From CBDCVN01 sp965223045 (GTDB lineage Bacteria > Deinococcota > Deinococci > Deinococcales > Trueperaceae): a DNA stretch of 64,000 nt. Below, piece after piece: positions 8,998 through 16,862 of the stretch. The notes beneath the pieces are model-generated. The model had not been told where the DNA came from. It did not search any database and worked only from the letters and a program-made list of their open reading frames with translations. How positions within the stretch are numbered: position 1 is the stretch's first letter; the number at the start of each line of letters is the position of its first letter. The DNA lies in assembly GCA_965223045.1 (NCBI GenBank), contig CBDCVN010000013.1:3968001-4032000 (forward strand), in the 5' to 3' direction. The position numbers and the translations under genes were made by a program.

Positions 8998-9235
8998 CTA
9001 AGCGTCTTATACGTCTCTTACATTCTTCATCGTCTGGTAAAGTCTTAAGCTCTACTATTCCTCTTTGTACCGTTTTTATTGAGCATCCTAATAACTTACT
9101 GATATAACTCTGCCCTCCATAACCTAGTTTTATTGCTTCAACACTGGCATAGCGGCGTTTATCCTCCTCTGACAAAGTATTGTATACCTTTTTCATTTCT
9201 GCTTCGATGTTGGTTGAATATTTGATCATTATCAC
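8963..9235 (-). CDS. ISAzo13-family transposase, N-terminal HTH part (orfA)
   Basis: 90 codons. The segment SVEAIKLGYGGQSYISKLLG, then CSIKTVQRGIVEL, is a helix-turn-helix typical of the N-terminus of ISAzo13 transposases, followed by a basic linker (RRIRRLGGGRKPHHKKN). It stops at a TAG just past an A8 tract, where the catalytic frame (8020-8997) already overlaps. Alone it would be a DNA-binding fragment; the active enzyme needs both frames joined. Confidence 0.8.
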   Translation of the reverse strand: MIMIKYSTNIEAEMKKVYNTLSEEDKRRYASVEAIKLGYGGQSYISKLLGCSIKTVQRGIVELKTLPDDEECKRRIRRLGGGRKPHHKKN

Positions 9236-9481
9236 CCTTGGTTTTTGACCTTACTATACTTCATTTTTAGGTGACTTTGGACACTTATTTAATTACAGTT
9301 ACCTATATCAGGAGTACTTCCACCTCGTTTTGTGATTATTTCAGGTACATACTGCCTTGCATCCAAAAATGCTTCTTCTGCTGTCAGGAAATCAATTTCA
9401 CTTTCATATTTAGAAATGATCTTATGGACTTTATTCCCAACTACAGCGCTTATAAGAATATTTGCGTTTATAACTAATCTT

Positions 9482-9778
9482 CTATGCATTTTTCTTCTGC
9501 TGTTTGCGCTGTTCTTTGAGTTCCTTAAAATCATTAATAAGGTCTTCTGGATCAATACCTTTGGCTTCAAGTAAACTATTGAGCTTTTTGGCTGCTGATT
9601 CTAGTGCTTCTTTATCTGCGTCTTTTACTGAATGACGAGCTGGGAGGTAGTATCCTACAGTAAGCCCATGCTTCGTTACTGCAACAGCAGAATCAGAGTT
9701 CATATATTCAGCAAGATTTTCTCTGAATTCTTTTACACCTATGGTTTTGACTGGTTCTGCTTGTAATGTCATAGACAC
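9482..9778 (-). CDS. Phd/YefM-like antitoxin, partner toxin disrupted
   Basis: 98 residues. KTIGVKEFRENLAEYMNSD is the Phd/YefM-type N-terminal DNA-binding fold, and the Lys-rich C-terminus (FKELKEQRKQQKKNA) is the usual toxin-neutralising tail. It closely resembles the antitoxin at 12301-12591. The toxin start codon overlaps its stop by 8 bases. Because the toxin is interrupted by an IS, this antitoxin is now an orphan that could still act on the intact paralogous pair 2.4 kb away. A degenerate copy of the palindromic operator lies just upstream (9791-9814). Confidence 0.85.
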   Translation of the reverse strand: MSMTLQAEPVKTIGVKEFRENLAEYMNSDSAVAVTKHGLTVGYYLPARHSVKDADKEALESAAKKLNSLLEAKGIDPEDLINDFKELKEQRKQQKKNA

Positions 9779-9790
9779 CTCATTTCATCA

Positions 9791-9814
9791 GTTATGTACA
9801 TAAGCGTACACAAT
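9791..9814. promoter_or_regulatory. Degenerate antitoxin operator
   Basis: GTTATGTACA, TAAG and an imperfect right arm (CGTACACAAT) sit 13 bases before the antitoxin start at 9778. The same layout, with perfect 10-base arms, precedes the intact pair at 12610-12633. The conservation at both loci supports an autoregulatory binding site. Confidence 0.6.
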
Positions 9815-9969
9815 TTTGGGATAAAAAGCAATAAAAACTCTCTGAACGAAAAGCTATTTATTCTATGAGTAGGGGATTTATACTTGTTAACAGTTAATAA
9901 GGTAGGGGGCAATTGTCCTCAATGAACATAAAGAACAATTGTGACAATAATGGGCTTCTGGTAAGATAA

Positions 9970-10215
9970 TTACCTTCTTGACTTTTTTGGCCTTTGAAGT
10001 CGTTTTGGTTTTTCAGTCCACTCTATTCCTTCGATTACTTCTATTTCGTTTATCCTAAACCTTTTTCTTTTACCAACCATTTCTATTTCTTCAGTCTCTT
10101 CTTCTTTTTCCCTCTTGCCAGTCATTAACAATAAAGTTGTAAAAGAAAGTACGATTGCGACTATTGGAGGAAAGACAAGTGAAAATGTTCCAAATACAAA
10201 GCTCACAGGGAACAT
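9970..10215 (-). CDS. Small membrane protein with charged tail, second of a tandem pair
   Basis: 81 codons. A hydrophobic N-terminus (FVFGTFSLVFPPIVAIVLSF and beyond, to about residue 32) is followed by an acidic then strongly basic cytosolic tail (EKEEETEEIEMVGKRKRFR to RPKKSRR). Its ATG follows the stop of the upstream gene without a gap (TAGATG), so the two are probably translated from one message. No family recognised. Confidence 0.45.
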   Translation of the reverse strand: MFPVSFVFGTFSLVFPPIVAIVLSFTTLLLMTGKREKEEETEEIEMVGKRKRFRINEIEVIEGIEWTEKPKRLQRPKKSRR

Positions 10216-10404
10216 CTAGAGTAGATGAAAAGGTGATAGACCTGTTGCAAGTACGATTATTACAAATATTCCAAAAAGTAATACTGATGCAATAATGGGA
10301 GGCATAGTGATTTCTCCATTGCATACTTTAGAGCGGATATTAGCTATTGAAAGCACAACAAAGGCTATTGCAATGAAAAGAATTATGTTAGCGAGAATTT
10401 CCAT
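10216..10404 (-). CDS. Small two-segment membrane protein, first of a tandem pair
   Basis: 63-codon frame (62 residues) from ATG 10404 (MEILANIILFIAIAFVVL). A TTG start at 10431 is also open, but the ATG is the more likely start. Two hydrophobic helices are separated by a short polar loop (NIRSKVCNGEITMPP). Its stop abuts the ATG of the next small membrane-protein gene. No family recognised. Confidence 0.45.
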   Translation of the reverse strand: MEILANIILFIAIAFVVLSIANIRSKVCNGEITMPPIIASVLLFGIFVIIVLATGLSPFHLL

Positions 10405-10586
10405 ATCACTCTTTGTAACATATAAATTCAATGATTTTTAAAACTAGTCAGGGTAGTTGTATTATCGACTCTGGATCTCTCCATTTAGTAACAGAAACTA
10501 TACTTTCTGCTACTAAAATCCTTTACTATCTGCTATTATCAAAGAGGGTGTGACATTATGATCAGAAAGAAAGTTAGTATGCCCAC

Positions 10587-11507
10587 TCAAACCCTCTTAT
10601 TTTGACTCATAGCCGTCATTACCTCTTCCAAGTGGTTAAATACCACTGCCATGTGATCCTCATCAGGGAAATAGCGAACTTTGCATTGTGGTATCTTTGT
10701 TTCCAAGAAACGGGTCATTTCGATAGGAACATGTACATCACGTTCCCCATGCCATAGGTAAATGTTCTCAAATGTAATGTCTTCTAACTTAAATCCCCAA
10801 GGTTGTGTGAATAGTGATGCGTCGTAGGCTGCACCATGGCTACCCTGTCGAAATGCTTCTAACGTTTCTTGAACATAGAGTCTGGGTATGTCAGGGTTAC
10901 TAATGGACTTCGGCAATCCCTGCGCCATCTTATTCCCCAACAATTCTAATTTCTTTTCATCATCCACATATTTCCCATAACGGCCTAAATACGCCCATAA
11001 AAGCACTTGGACTAACCAAGGCATCCGACGAGCCAGTCCAAATTGTATGCGATTCGTTAACATCATATCCTTTGTGCCTAAGAGATGAATTGGCCCTAGA
11101 CCAGCAATGACACCACAAGCTAAAAGACGATCAGCGAGTCTATATGCACAAGCAATTGCATAGGGGCCCCCTCCTGAAGCTCCTTGCACTGAGAACTGAT
11201 TGATCTCCAAAGCATCAGCTAACTCTAGCACATCGTCTGGCCAATCCAAGAGACGCCGCCCTCTCTTGAAGTCAGAAAATCCCATACCGGGACGGTCAAT
11301 GCCGATAAAGCGGACTCCAGCACTCCTTGCTGCTTTATCGGCTATTAGTGACTCGAGCCGTGACCCGGGATGCCCATGAAAATGAAACACAGGGGTGCCT
11401 TCAGCATCCCCACATTCAACATAGGCTAAGCTTCTTCCGTCACGAAGTGTAATTGTTTTAGGCACACGCAAAGTTGCAACATCGGATGGTAGTCTCAAAT
11501 TCGACAT
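10587..11507 (-). CDS. Alpha/beta hydrolase
   Basis: Start chosen at ATG 11507 because a strong AGGAGG lies 8 bases upstream; a GTG at 11522 is open but contains that Shine-Dalgarno. The product is about 306 residues. It shows the oxyanion region FHGHPGSR, the nucleophile elbow GASGGGPYA (Ser), the acid region WHGERDVHVP (Asp) and the catalytic His in FPDEDHMAVV. The oxyanion and elbow sequences are typical of esterase/lipase-like hydrolases of actinobacteria and proteobacteria. The substrate is unknown. It stands alone, with no convincing operon partner. Confidence 0.85.
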   Translation of the reverse strand: MSNLRLPSDVATLRVPKTITLRDGRSLAYVECGDAEGTPVFHFHGHPGSRLESLIADKAARSAGVRFIGIDRPGMGFSDFKRGRRLLDWPDDVLELADALEINQFSVQGASGGGPYAIACAYRLADRLLACGVIAGLGPIHLLGTKDMMLTNRIQFGLARRMPWLVQVLLWAYLGRYGKYVDDEKKLELLGNKMAQGLPKSISNPDIPRLYVQETLEAFRQGSHGAAYDASLFTQPWGFKLEDITFENIYLWHGERDVHVPIEMTRFLETKIPQCKVRYFPDEDHMAVVFNHLEEVMTAMSQNKRV

Positions 11508-11571
11508 AATAAGCCTCCTCACTTCTTTTTAATCATATAGTTGAACTCATATTTTATACAATCTTTTTGAT

Positions 11572-11778
11572 CTACTTTTTTCGTAACATTTTCAGACCAA
11601 ACAAGAGTCGCAACAGATTAATACGCCTGAGAAACCCATAGGTCAGTAAGACTGCCAGAAAGGAAAAGAAGATAACAAGTGTGTATTTTAGGTCGTGTAT
11701 CCGACAACTGCGGATAACTATTTTGAACTTCCAGACAATGAACACAAACGTGCCTAGGACAGTAAAATTTATTTCCAT
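11572..11778 (-). CDS. Possible small membrane protein
   Basis: 68 codons with two hydrophobic stretches (residues 6-20 and 33-49) and a basic end (RRINLLRLLFGLKMLRKK). There is no family match and no clear ribosome binding site, so it may be a chance frame. A 12-base inverted repeat (AACTGCGGATAA at about 11705 and TTATCCGCAGTT at about 11819) brackets its 5' end. Confidence 0.3.
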   Translation of the reverse strand: MEINFTVLGTFVFIVWKFKIVIRSCRIHDLKYTLVIFFSFLAVLLTYGFLRRINLLRLLFGLKMLRKK

Positions 11779-11870
11779 AGAAATGTGAGCACATCATGTC
11801 TTAAACAGGATTTTGACTTATCCGCAGTTAAGTGCCACAGTACCGAATTTGTTTAGTGGATTGAAATGCT

Positions 11871-12308
11871 TTAAATTTCTTCTGCTCCCAAAAAATACTT
11901 TATGCGATTTGTTGTCCATATTGCTACGCCACATCCGAAAAAATCCTTGTCTTCTGTCCATATAGGGCAGTCAAAATGGAGGGCGAGAGCGAGATAAAGC
12001 CAATCATCCTCATCTCTAGTTTTCATAACTTTACGTGCTACGTCCTCAAAGGCAACAAAGTCGCTTACTGGCACTGTCTGTATGAATTTTTCAAGAAGTT
12101 CAAGTTTTGTTGTGGCTGCTTCTATAGCGAGGTTATCTCCACCTCGCTTTGAAATTATTTTAGGCACATACTGCTTTGCATCAGAAAAAGCTTCTTCTGC
12201 CGTTAAAAAGTCAAACTCACCTTCATATTGAGAAATAATTTTATGGATTTTGTTCCCAACTACGGCACTTATGAGTATATTTGCGTCTAAAACTAACCTT
12301 TTACGCAT
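11871..12308 (-). CDS. PIN-domain toxin (intact pair)
   Basis: 145 residues beginning MRKRLVLDANILISAVVGNK. The first acidic residue is in LDANI; the conserved acidic centre continues with DDWLYLALALHFDCPIWTED (Asp residues in LALHFDCPIWTEDKDF), consistent with a VapC-like PIN ribonuclease. The start codon overlaps the antitoxin stop by 8 bases, which ties synthesis of the two together. PIN toxins typically cleave tRNA or rRNA when free of antitoxin. It is complete and its operator is perfect, so this pair is likely functional. Confidence 0.88.
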   Translation of the reverse strand: MRKRLVLDANILISAVVGNKIHKIISQYEGEFDFLTAEEAFSDAKQYVPKIISKRGGDNLAIEAATTKLELLEKFIQTVPVSDFVAFEDVARKVMKTRDEDDWLYLALALHFDCPIWTEDKDFFGCGVAIWTTNRIKYFLGAEEI

Positions 12309-12591
12309 CTTTTTTCTGTTGTTTGTGTTGTTCTTTTAGCTCCTTAAAATCGTTAATAAGGTCTTCTGGATCAATACCCTTTGCTTCAAGTAAGCTATTA
12401 AGTTTCTGTGCTGCTGCTGTTAAAGTTTGTTTATCCTCTTCTTTTACGGGGTGACGGGCTGGAAGATAATATCCTACAGTAAGTCCATGCTTTGTTACTG
12501 CAACAGGTGTATCAGAATGCATATATTGAGCAAGATTCTCTCTGAATTCTTTTACACCTATTGATTTTACTGATTCTGTTTGTAATGACAT
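12301..12591 (-). CDS. Phd/YefM-like antitoxin (intact pair)
   Basis: 96 residues, SVKSIGVKEFRENLAQYMHS at the N-terminus forming the Phd-type DNA-binding domain, and a Lys-rich toxin-binding tail (FKELKEQHKQQKKDA). The first gene of the two-gene unit, it overlaps the PIN toxin by 8 bases. A perfect inverted repeat at 12610-12633, 19 bases upstream, is the expected autoregulatory operator. It is strongly similar to the orphan antitoxin at 9482-9778. Confidence 0.88.
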   Translation of the reverse strand: MSLQTESVKSIGVKEFRENLAQYMHSDTPVAVTKHGLTVGYYLPARHPVKEEDKQTLTAAAQKLNSLLEAKGIDPEDLINDFKELKEQHKQQKKDA

Positions 12592-12609
12592 AAGTACCTC
12601 ACTTCACTA

Positions 12610-12633
12610 GTTATGTACATAAGTGTACATAAC
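12610..12633. promoter_or_regulatory. Palindromic operator of the PIN/Phd pair
   Basis: Arms GTTATGTACA and TGTACATAAC are perfect 10-base inverted repeats around TAAG. The site sits directly upstream of the antitoxin gene, where Phd-type proteins bind. A mutated copy is present at the broken paralogous locus (9791-9814). Confidence 0.78.
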
Positions 12634-12881
12634 TTTTTAATAAAAAGCAATGAGAAAAAGACTTCAATGAAAATGTCCGTTTTTATTAGATAAAATTTTC
12701 GATGAAAAGGCTTGATATTATTATTGTAGGCTTCTCTATAATATAAATCTGTTTTTGAAGTTTTTATCGCATTTTATAATTTATGGCTATTTCTGCACCA
12801 CAAAAAAGACGATTTCCTACTTGTGAACATCAACCATTAATCAGGACATCGAAAAGAACAAACTCACTGCTTGGGCTGGAA

Positions 12882-12994
12882 CTAATTTAACGATAAATTA
12901 AACTTCACAGTTGTTCCTTGTCCAAACCTATCACTCTTAATCACAATATTATCGTCATGTGCTTTTATGTATTGATATTGCTCGAGCCATATCG
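12882..12994 (-). pseudogene. Histidine-kinase ATPase domain remnant
   Basis: About 35 codons on the minus strand read GLAIWLEQYQYIKAHDDN then IVIKSDRFGQGTTVKFNL and a stop at 12884-12882. This matches the end of a HATPase_c domain (G-x-G-x-x-V-x-H pattern degenerate; FGQGTTV F intact). It has no upstream domain because the hydrolase gene occupies that DNA. It is a decayed fragment. Confidence 0.55.
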
Positions 12995-13918
12995 CTAATC
13001 CATTAAGTTATGCATTGTCCACCAATTAGTAATGGTTTGTGCAACTTCATGTGGTGCGTCCATCTGTGGAAAATGATTAGCCTCTGCTATACTAACCGAG
13101 GTGTGATTAGGAAAAATGCTCTCAAATCTTGTTTGAAAACCCGATTTACGCCCCTTATCATTTTCCCCATAGGCCAGAAGAACAGGCAGGTGAACTAGTT
13201 TTGAGTGTAGGTTTTGTTCTAACTCTTCTAAATAAGCATCCTGCTTAAGTACATCTGCAAACATATTGGTTAAATTCCTACGTGACTCTTTTTGCCTAAA
13301 AGCACTTTTAAAAGCAATTTTACCAGCTTTAGAAAGGTGCCTGCCTATACCAGCAGATGTTGTAGTAAGGCGAATGATTAAGTTAGTTTGGGCATTAAGG
13401 GAACTAAAAATAGAACTACTAACAATTGCAAGGAAGCGTGCTATGTCCTTATTGTGTTTTTTAAGAGACCAGCCAAACGAGCCGTTCAACACAATGGCCT
13501 TAAAACGTTGTGGCATACGGGTTGCTGCTGACAAACTAACTGGGCCACCTATATCGTGTGCAACTAGCGTAATGTCATTTAGGTCAAGTTTTTGGATTAA
13601 TTGCTCGAGCAACAAAGAAGCATTAGGAATGTTGGGCTTATAAATAGTTGAAGCCTTAGAAAGACCAGTCATTGGAAAATCTAAAGCAATGCAGCGAAAG
13701 TCACTCCGTAGAACTTTAATGATGTCTCGGAAAACAAATAGCCACATAGGCGTGTGAACAAATAGTAAAATAGGACCTTGACCTTCATCAATATAGTGAA
13801 TATGGTTGCCATCAATGTCAATAAAGCGACTTTTAAAGGGAAACTCTTCATAGGGCAACCAATCGACATTCTCGATCCTGTTAAAAAGCAGGTTTTGTGA
13901 CAAAATTGTGTTTTGCAT
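12995..13918 (-). CDS. Haloalkane dehalogenase-like alpha/beta hydrolase
   Basis: 307 residues. The nucleophile position is an Asp in VAHDIGGPVS (Asp122), as in haloalkane dehalogenases and epoxide hydrolases rather than esterases. The oxyanion segment is HTPMW at 55-59, the acid is probably in YGENDKGR, and the catalytic His is in EANHFPQMDAP. The usual HDWGG tryptophan is Ile here, so dehalogenase activity is uncertain and an epoxide hydrolase-like role is possible. It is third in an apparent operon with the SDR (13941) and TetR (14690) genes on the same strand, so it is likely repressed by the TetR protein. Confidence 0.8.
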   Translation of the reverse strand: MQNTILSQNLLFNRIENVDWLPYEEFPFKSRFIDIDGNHIHYIDEGQGPILLFVHTPMWLFVFRDIIKVLRSDFRCIALDFPMTGLSKASTIYKPNIPNASLLLEQLIQKLDLNDITLVAHDIGGPVSLSAATRMPQRFKAIVLNGSFGWSLKKHNKDIARFLAIVSSSIFSSLNAQTNLIIRLTTTSAGIGRHLSKAGKIAFKSAFRQKESRRNLTNMFADVLKQDAYLEELEQNLHSKLVHLPVLLAYGENDKGRKSGFQTRFESIFPNHTSVSIAEANHFPQMDAPHEVAQTITNWWTMHNLMD

Positions 13919-13940
13919 AGTTAATTTCCTTTCTAAATTT

Positions 13941-14693
13941 TTAGTGTGAATTAGAGTTCAGAACACTATAAATGAATCTAGGCGCAATACGAGACATTGC
14001 ATAAAGGGCTTTGGTTTGACCTATACGTATTTCTTGTTGGCCTCGCTCGAGTGCTTTAAGTACTCTCCTAGCAAATTTATCAGGATTGAGTTTTGAAGTA
14101 GCTATTTCTTTTACCATAGCTGTATCAATGGTAGGGGGTAGAATCTCGAAAACAGAAACTGAGCTGTCTTTAAGCTGTTCCCGTAAAGATTGTGTATAGG
14201 AGTGAAGAGCAGCCTTGCTGGCACAGTACACAGGTGAAGTTGCCATAGGCACATAGGCTAAGCCAGAAGACACATTAATAATGGCAACCTTTGCTTGCTT
14301 GTGAAGCAAAGGTAACAAAAGCTGTGTTAACTCAACTGGTGCTAAGAAGTTAGTGTTTATTTCCTGTGCAACCTTTTTAGAATCTATTTTGTTGTTACTC
14401 AAGTTCAACTCTTGCATCATTCCCGCATTATTCACAAGAACATTGAGTTTGGGGAAATTTGCTTCTATGTGGACAAGAAGCTTCTTACGATCTGCCTCAT
14501 CTGAAACATCACATTTAAAAGTATGAATTTTAGGCAAGGAATTTTTAGCTGCTTCTAGCTTAGCTTCATTCCGACCACAAATTAGAACTGTGTTTCCTTT
14601 GTCCACAAGCATTCTAGCTAAAGATAAACCTATTCCAGAACCACCACCAGTAATTAAAATTGTGTTTCCTTTAAGTTCCATATTTTTCCTCAT
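13941..14693 (-). CDS. SDR-family oxidoreductase (DltE-like)
   Basis: About 250 residues. ITGGGSGIG is the Rossmann dinucleotide motif, NNAG(M) the strand-4 motif, and YCASKAALH provides the YxxxK catalytic pair, all characteristic of classical short-chain dehydrogenases. Sequence style resembles the DltE-type oxidoreductases. The ATG at 14693 overlaps the TetR stop by four bases; an ATG at 14681 with GAGGA just upstream is the more likely start. It sits between the TetR gene and the dehalogenase-like gene, so it is probably part of the same regulated unit. The substrate is unknown. Confidence 0.86.
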   Translation of the reverse strand: MRKNMELKGNTILITGGGSGIGLSLARMLVDKGNTVLICGRNEAKLEAAKNSLPKIHTFKCDVSDEADRKKLLVHIEANFPKLNVLVNNAGMMQELNLSNNKIDSKKVAQEINTNFLAPVELTQLLLPLLHKQAKVAIINVSSGLAYVPMATSPVYCASKAALHSYTQSLREQLKDSSVSVFEILPPTIDTAMVKEIATSKLNPDKFARRVLKALERGQQEIRIGQTKALYAMSRIAPRFIYSVLNSNSH

Positions 14694-15319
14694 TTCATTT
14701 GACTAGGTGCACGCATTCCTGCTGCAGTAAATGCTATTAAACGTTCAGTTAAAGCATCAATATCTGAGAGTTTTGCTTGCATTGCCGTTGGGCCAGTATT
14801 TGCCAAAATATAAGTAATTATTCCAATCAACCAGTGTAAGCGCTCATAAATTTCCTCCTTAGAAACTTCAGGTAATACATTTTCAAGGGCAACTAAGAAA
14901 CGATGCCCCAATTCACTAAAATGTTCTTTTATTAACTCTTGTACCAAATTAGAGGGTTCTGTATATGATCTACCTAGAAAGCGAGTAATTATTACACCAC
15001 GCTCGCCTAAATCACGAATAAGGCGCAAATCAGGGGCAATGAAAGCTTCTAGTATTGCCTCGAGCGAAGGTGATTTACCTTCAGCAGCTTCTTCGACCTC
15101 TGAGAGCATTTTAAGCCTCTCTTGATTAACTGGTTCTACAATGCGCCTTAGCACTGCTCTTAGTACCTCATCTTTTGAACCAAAGTGGTAATTGACTGCA
15201 GCTAGGTTTACTTGGGCAGCTCGAGTAAGTTCCCGCAGAGATGTACCTGCAAAACCATGTTCTGCAAAAAGCTTTTCAGCTGCGTTTAGGATGCGTTCTT
15301 TGGTATTTTCACTGGACAT
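14690..15319 (-). CDS. TetR-family transcriptional regulator
   Basis: 209 residues. ERILNAAEKLFAEHGFAGTS, then LRELTRAAQVNLAAVNYHF, is the TetR N-terminal helix-turn-helix; VNLAAVNYHFGSKDEVL is close to the CerR-like subgroup. The rest is an all-helical ligand domain. It is the first gene of an operon with the SDR and dehalogenase-like genes, overlapping the SDR by four bases. A palindrome upstream (15343-15373) is a likely autoregulatory operator, so the ligand may be a substrate of the downstream enzymes. Confidence 0.92.
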   Translation of the reverse strand: MSSENTKERILNAAEKLFAEHGFAGTSLRELTRAAQVNLAAVNYHFGSKDEVLRAVLRRIVEPVNQERLKMLSEVEEAAEGKSPSLEAILEAFIAPDLRLIRDLGERGVIITRFLGRSYTEPSNLVQELIKEHFSELGHRFLVALENVLPEVSKEEIYERLHWLIGIITYILANTGPTAMQAKLSDIDALTERLIAFTAAGMRAPSQMK

Positions 15320-15342
15320 AAATATTTCCTTTTGGAAAATAA

Positions 15343-15373
15343 TTCAAACATCTGTTTAAATCATACGTTTGAA
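15343..15373. promoter_or_regulatory. Likely TetR operator
   Basis: TTCAAAC and GTTTGAA form inverted arms separated by 17 bases, 24 bases upstream of the TetR start codon. The total length of 31 bases and AT-rich centre suit a TetR dimer site overlapping the promoter. Confidence 0.6.
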
Positions 15374-15598
15374 ATACAGAAATGTCAAGTGCTCTACTAC
15401 TCCTACTTGCTGGTTACAGTTACAGTTACCTATTAGAACCAGTAGGCTTAGCTTCTAGTTTGTAACAAATGTGATTTACCTTTACTGACACTACCTAACA
15501 CCAATCTTACCTACCCTTTATTTTCATAAACAGTGTTTAGTGCTTTTTGTAAATGTTTTATCTTTAGCTCTTCCTAAAAATACCATTTGTTTTCTTGC

Positions 15599-16294
15599 TT
15601 ATTTTTCAGGTTTAAGGTAAACAAAAATTACCTCTTCATATACCTCTTTTCCTATTTTAAAACTTTCAGGATCACTACATTGCCCTGTAATTATAAACCC
15701 ACAATGACTTACACTTTCTTCTGAGTTAAAAGTATTTGTTTCTTCAGTACAAACTCTATCTTGCAAAATGGGGTCAGCATTTTCTTTTTCTGTACGATTC
15801 CCAAGACAAGTATATGCCCCTGAATTTTCAGCAAATATATTGCCAAAAAATCCACCTTCAAAGATAAGGTATTCTTCAATTTCTTCAGGAGTTACCTCCA
15901 AAGCACTCGAGCCTTCAACACCTTCAGGTAAACGCATAGAAATTTGTACTGTTTTACCAAAGAAATTGGTTCGTGCCAATATACAAGCCGATACCCAGCG
16001 TTCTTCTTTGGGTGTTAAACCTCTATCAATCCAATGAGGCGCTAAACCTACACCACCTTCAAATGTGTATTCTTCCCCATTAACTATAGTGTAAGCTCCA
16101 GTTTCTTCAGCCAAAGCACAGCTAACTAAATATTTTAGCTGATTTCGCTTGGTAGGATTATCGGCAAGGTTATTAGGGAGTTCTATGCGACCTGTGCTGT
16201 AATTGGTTTCTTTAGTTTCTTGTGTATTTCCTCGAGTAAGAACAATGAATAACATACTTGCCAAGAGTAAAGAACAAAAGCCTTTAGTTAACAT
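15599..16294 (-). CDS. Secreted protein of unknown function
   Basis: 231 residues with an N-terminal hydrophobic segment (GFCSLLLASMLFIVL) consistent with a signal peptide. The mature part contains RNQLKYLVSCALAEETGAYT and VGLAPHWIDRGLTPKEERWV, SACILARTNFFGKTVQISMR, a pattern I associate with exported hypothetical proteins of myxobacteria. Conserved Cys residues suggest disulfides, supporting export. No catalytic motif is visible. AGGAG precedes the start. Its role is unknown. Confidence 0.7.
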   Translation of the reverse strand: MLTKGFCSLLLASMLFIVLTRGNTQETKETNYSTGRIELPNNLADNPTKRNQLKYLVSCALAEETGAYTIVNGEEYTFEGGVGLAPHWIDRGLTPKEERWVSACILARTNFFGKTVQISMRLPEGVEGSSALEVTPEEIEEYLIFEGGFFGNIFAENSGAYTCLGNRTEKENADPILQDRVCTEETNTFNSEESVSHCGFIITGQCSDPESFKIGKEVYEEVIFVYLKPEK

Positions 16295-16396
16295 AGATTC
16301 CTCCTAAGATAGACTTTCTTAGTACGAATAAGCTTAACAGGAAAAACTTGCTAAGTTAGTTAGCAAATCTAAAATAATGATAGTTAGGATAAAAAC

Positions 16397-16612
16397 TTAT
16401 TTTTTAAGTGCTTGTTGACTAATAGTACTGAAATCTAAACCTTGATTTTGAAGATTAAAATCATTGCCATTAAACCTAAAACCATTTATTTGCATACCAT
16501 TATAAATACCTAGTCCACAACGAGGACTAAAAATACAAGCTGTTGCTGTCGAAGCAAGTAAACTAACGAGTATCGTAAGGACAAGAGCTTTAAAATTAAT
16601 GTTGTTTTGCAT
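16397..16612 (-). CDS. Small secreted protein downstream of a structured leader
   Basis: Start at ATG 16612, with AAGGAG 8 bases upstream; the longer frame reading from 16672 lacks a ribosome site. The product is 71 residues with a signal peptide (FKALVLTILVSLLASTATA) and a mature part with two Cys (CIFSPRC). The 5' leader is closely similar to that of the interrupted paralogue at 30335, including the first codons MQN. No function can be assigned; secretion is inferred from the signal peptide only. Confidence 0.62.
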   Translation of the reverse strand: MQNNINFKALVLTILVSLLASTATACIFSPRCGLGIYNGMQINGFRFNGNDFNLQNQGLDFSTISQQALKK

Positions 16613-16627
16613 GTTAATCTCCTTAAA

Positions 16628-16735
16628 AGTTTTTTGCGGGTTTCCCTCGCTTGGTATTAAAAGCTTAAACAATCAACTGTGACATCAGCGTTCCATTACC
16701 GCTCCTTACTATGGAACTATAGGAGATATTGCTTT
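16628..16735 (-). ncRNA. Candidate structured 5' leader (copy 1)
   Basis: On the minus strand the region upstream of the small secreted gene contains TGGAACGCT, TGTCACAG, CTTTTAATA and GCGAGGGAAACCCGC, the last forming a GCG/GGG hairpin with an AAA loop. A second locus (30340-30475) has the same order of blocks with compensating changes in the hairpin. The two leaders are more conserved than the following coding sequence beyond the first codons. I could not match them to a known riboswitch. Confidence 0.5.
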
Positions 16736-16862
16736 TTAGATCGGGGTTCTGGGGTAAAGAAATATATTTTTTAATGGGGTTTGGGGCTCGAGCTATCTCA
16801 ACAATAAACAGTCCCACAAAAACTGTCGCACAAAAACCCTATCCTTTACTTTGAAGATTAAT

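Larger units (their letters stand above)
7992..9302 (-). mobile_element. ISAzo13-type insertion sequence, about 1311 bp
   Basis: The two ends share a related stretch of about 25 bases in inverted orientation, containing ACTGTAATT and GTCCAAA. A 3-base CTA duplication (7989-7991 and 9303-9305) flanks the element, and removing it restores the PIN toxin frame. Two overlapping minus-strand frames encode the transposase. A near-identical solo end occurs at 45242-45279 beside hypE. Confidence 0.82.
7738..9489 (-). pseudogene. PIN-domain toxin gene split by an ISAzo13-type element
   Basis: The N-terminal half (9489 down to 9303) reads MHRRLVINANILISAVVGNK and the C-terminal half (7991 down to 7738) reads KTRDEDDWPYLALALRFNCP through IWTEDKDFF to RYFLGEEET. 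They are the two parts of a paralogue of the intact toxin at 11871-12308. Excising the element with one CTA duplication rejoins the frame (GGSTPDIEAATLKLDLLEKF), giving about 145 residues. PIN toxins are metal-dependent RNases; here the first acidic position reads INAN rather than the DAN of the intact copy, so the nuclease may already have been weakened before the insertion. The start codon overlaps the antitoxin stop by 8 bases, exactly as in the intact pair. Confidence 0.87.

Noticed and set aside
15768..16037. An 89-codon plus-strand frame
   Set aside because: It is antisense to the secreted-protein gene at 15599-16294 and has no ribosome site or motif.
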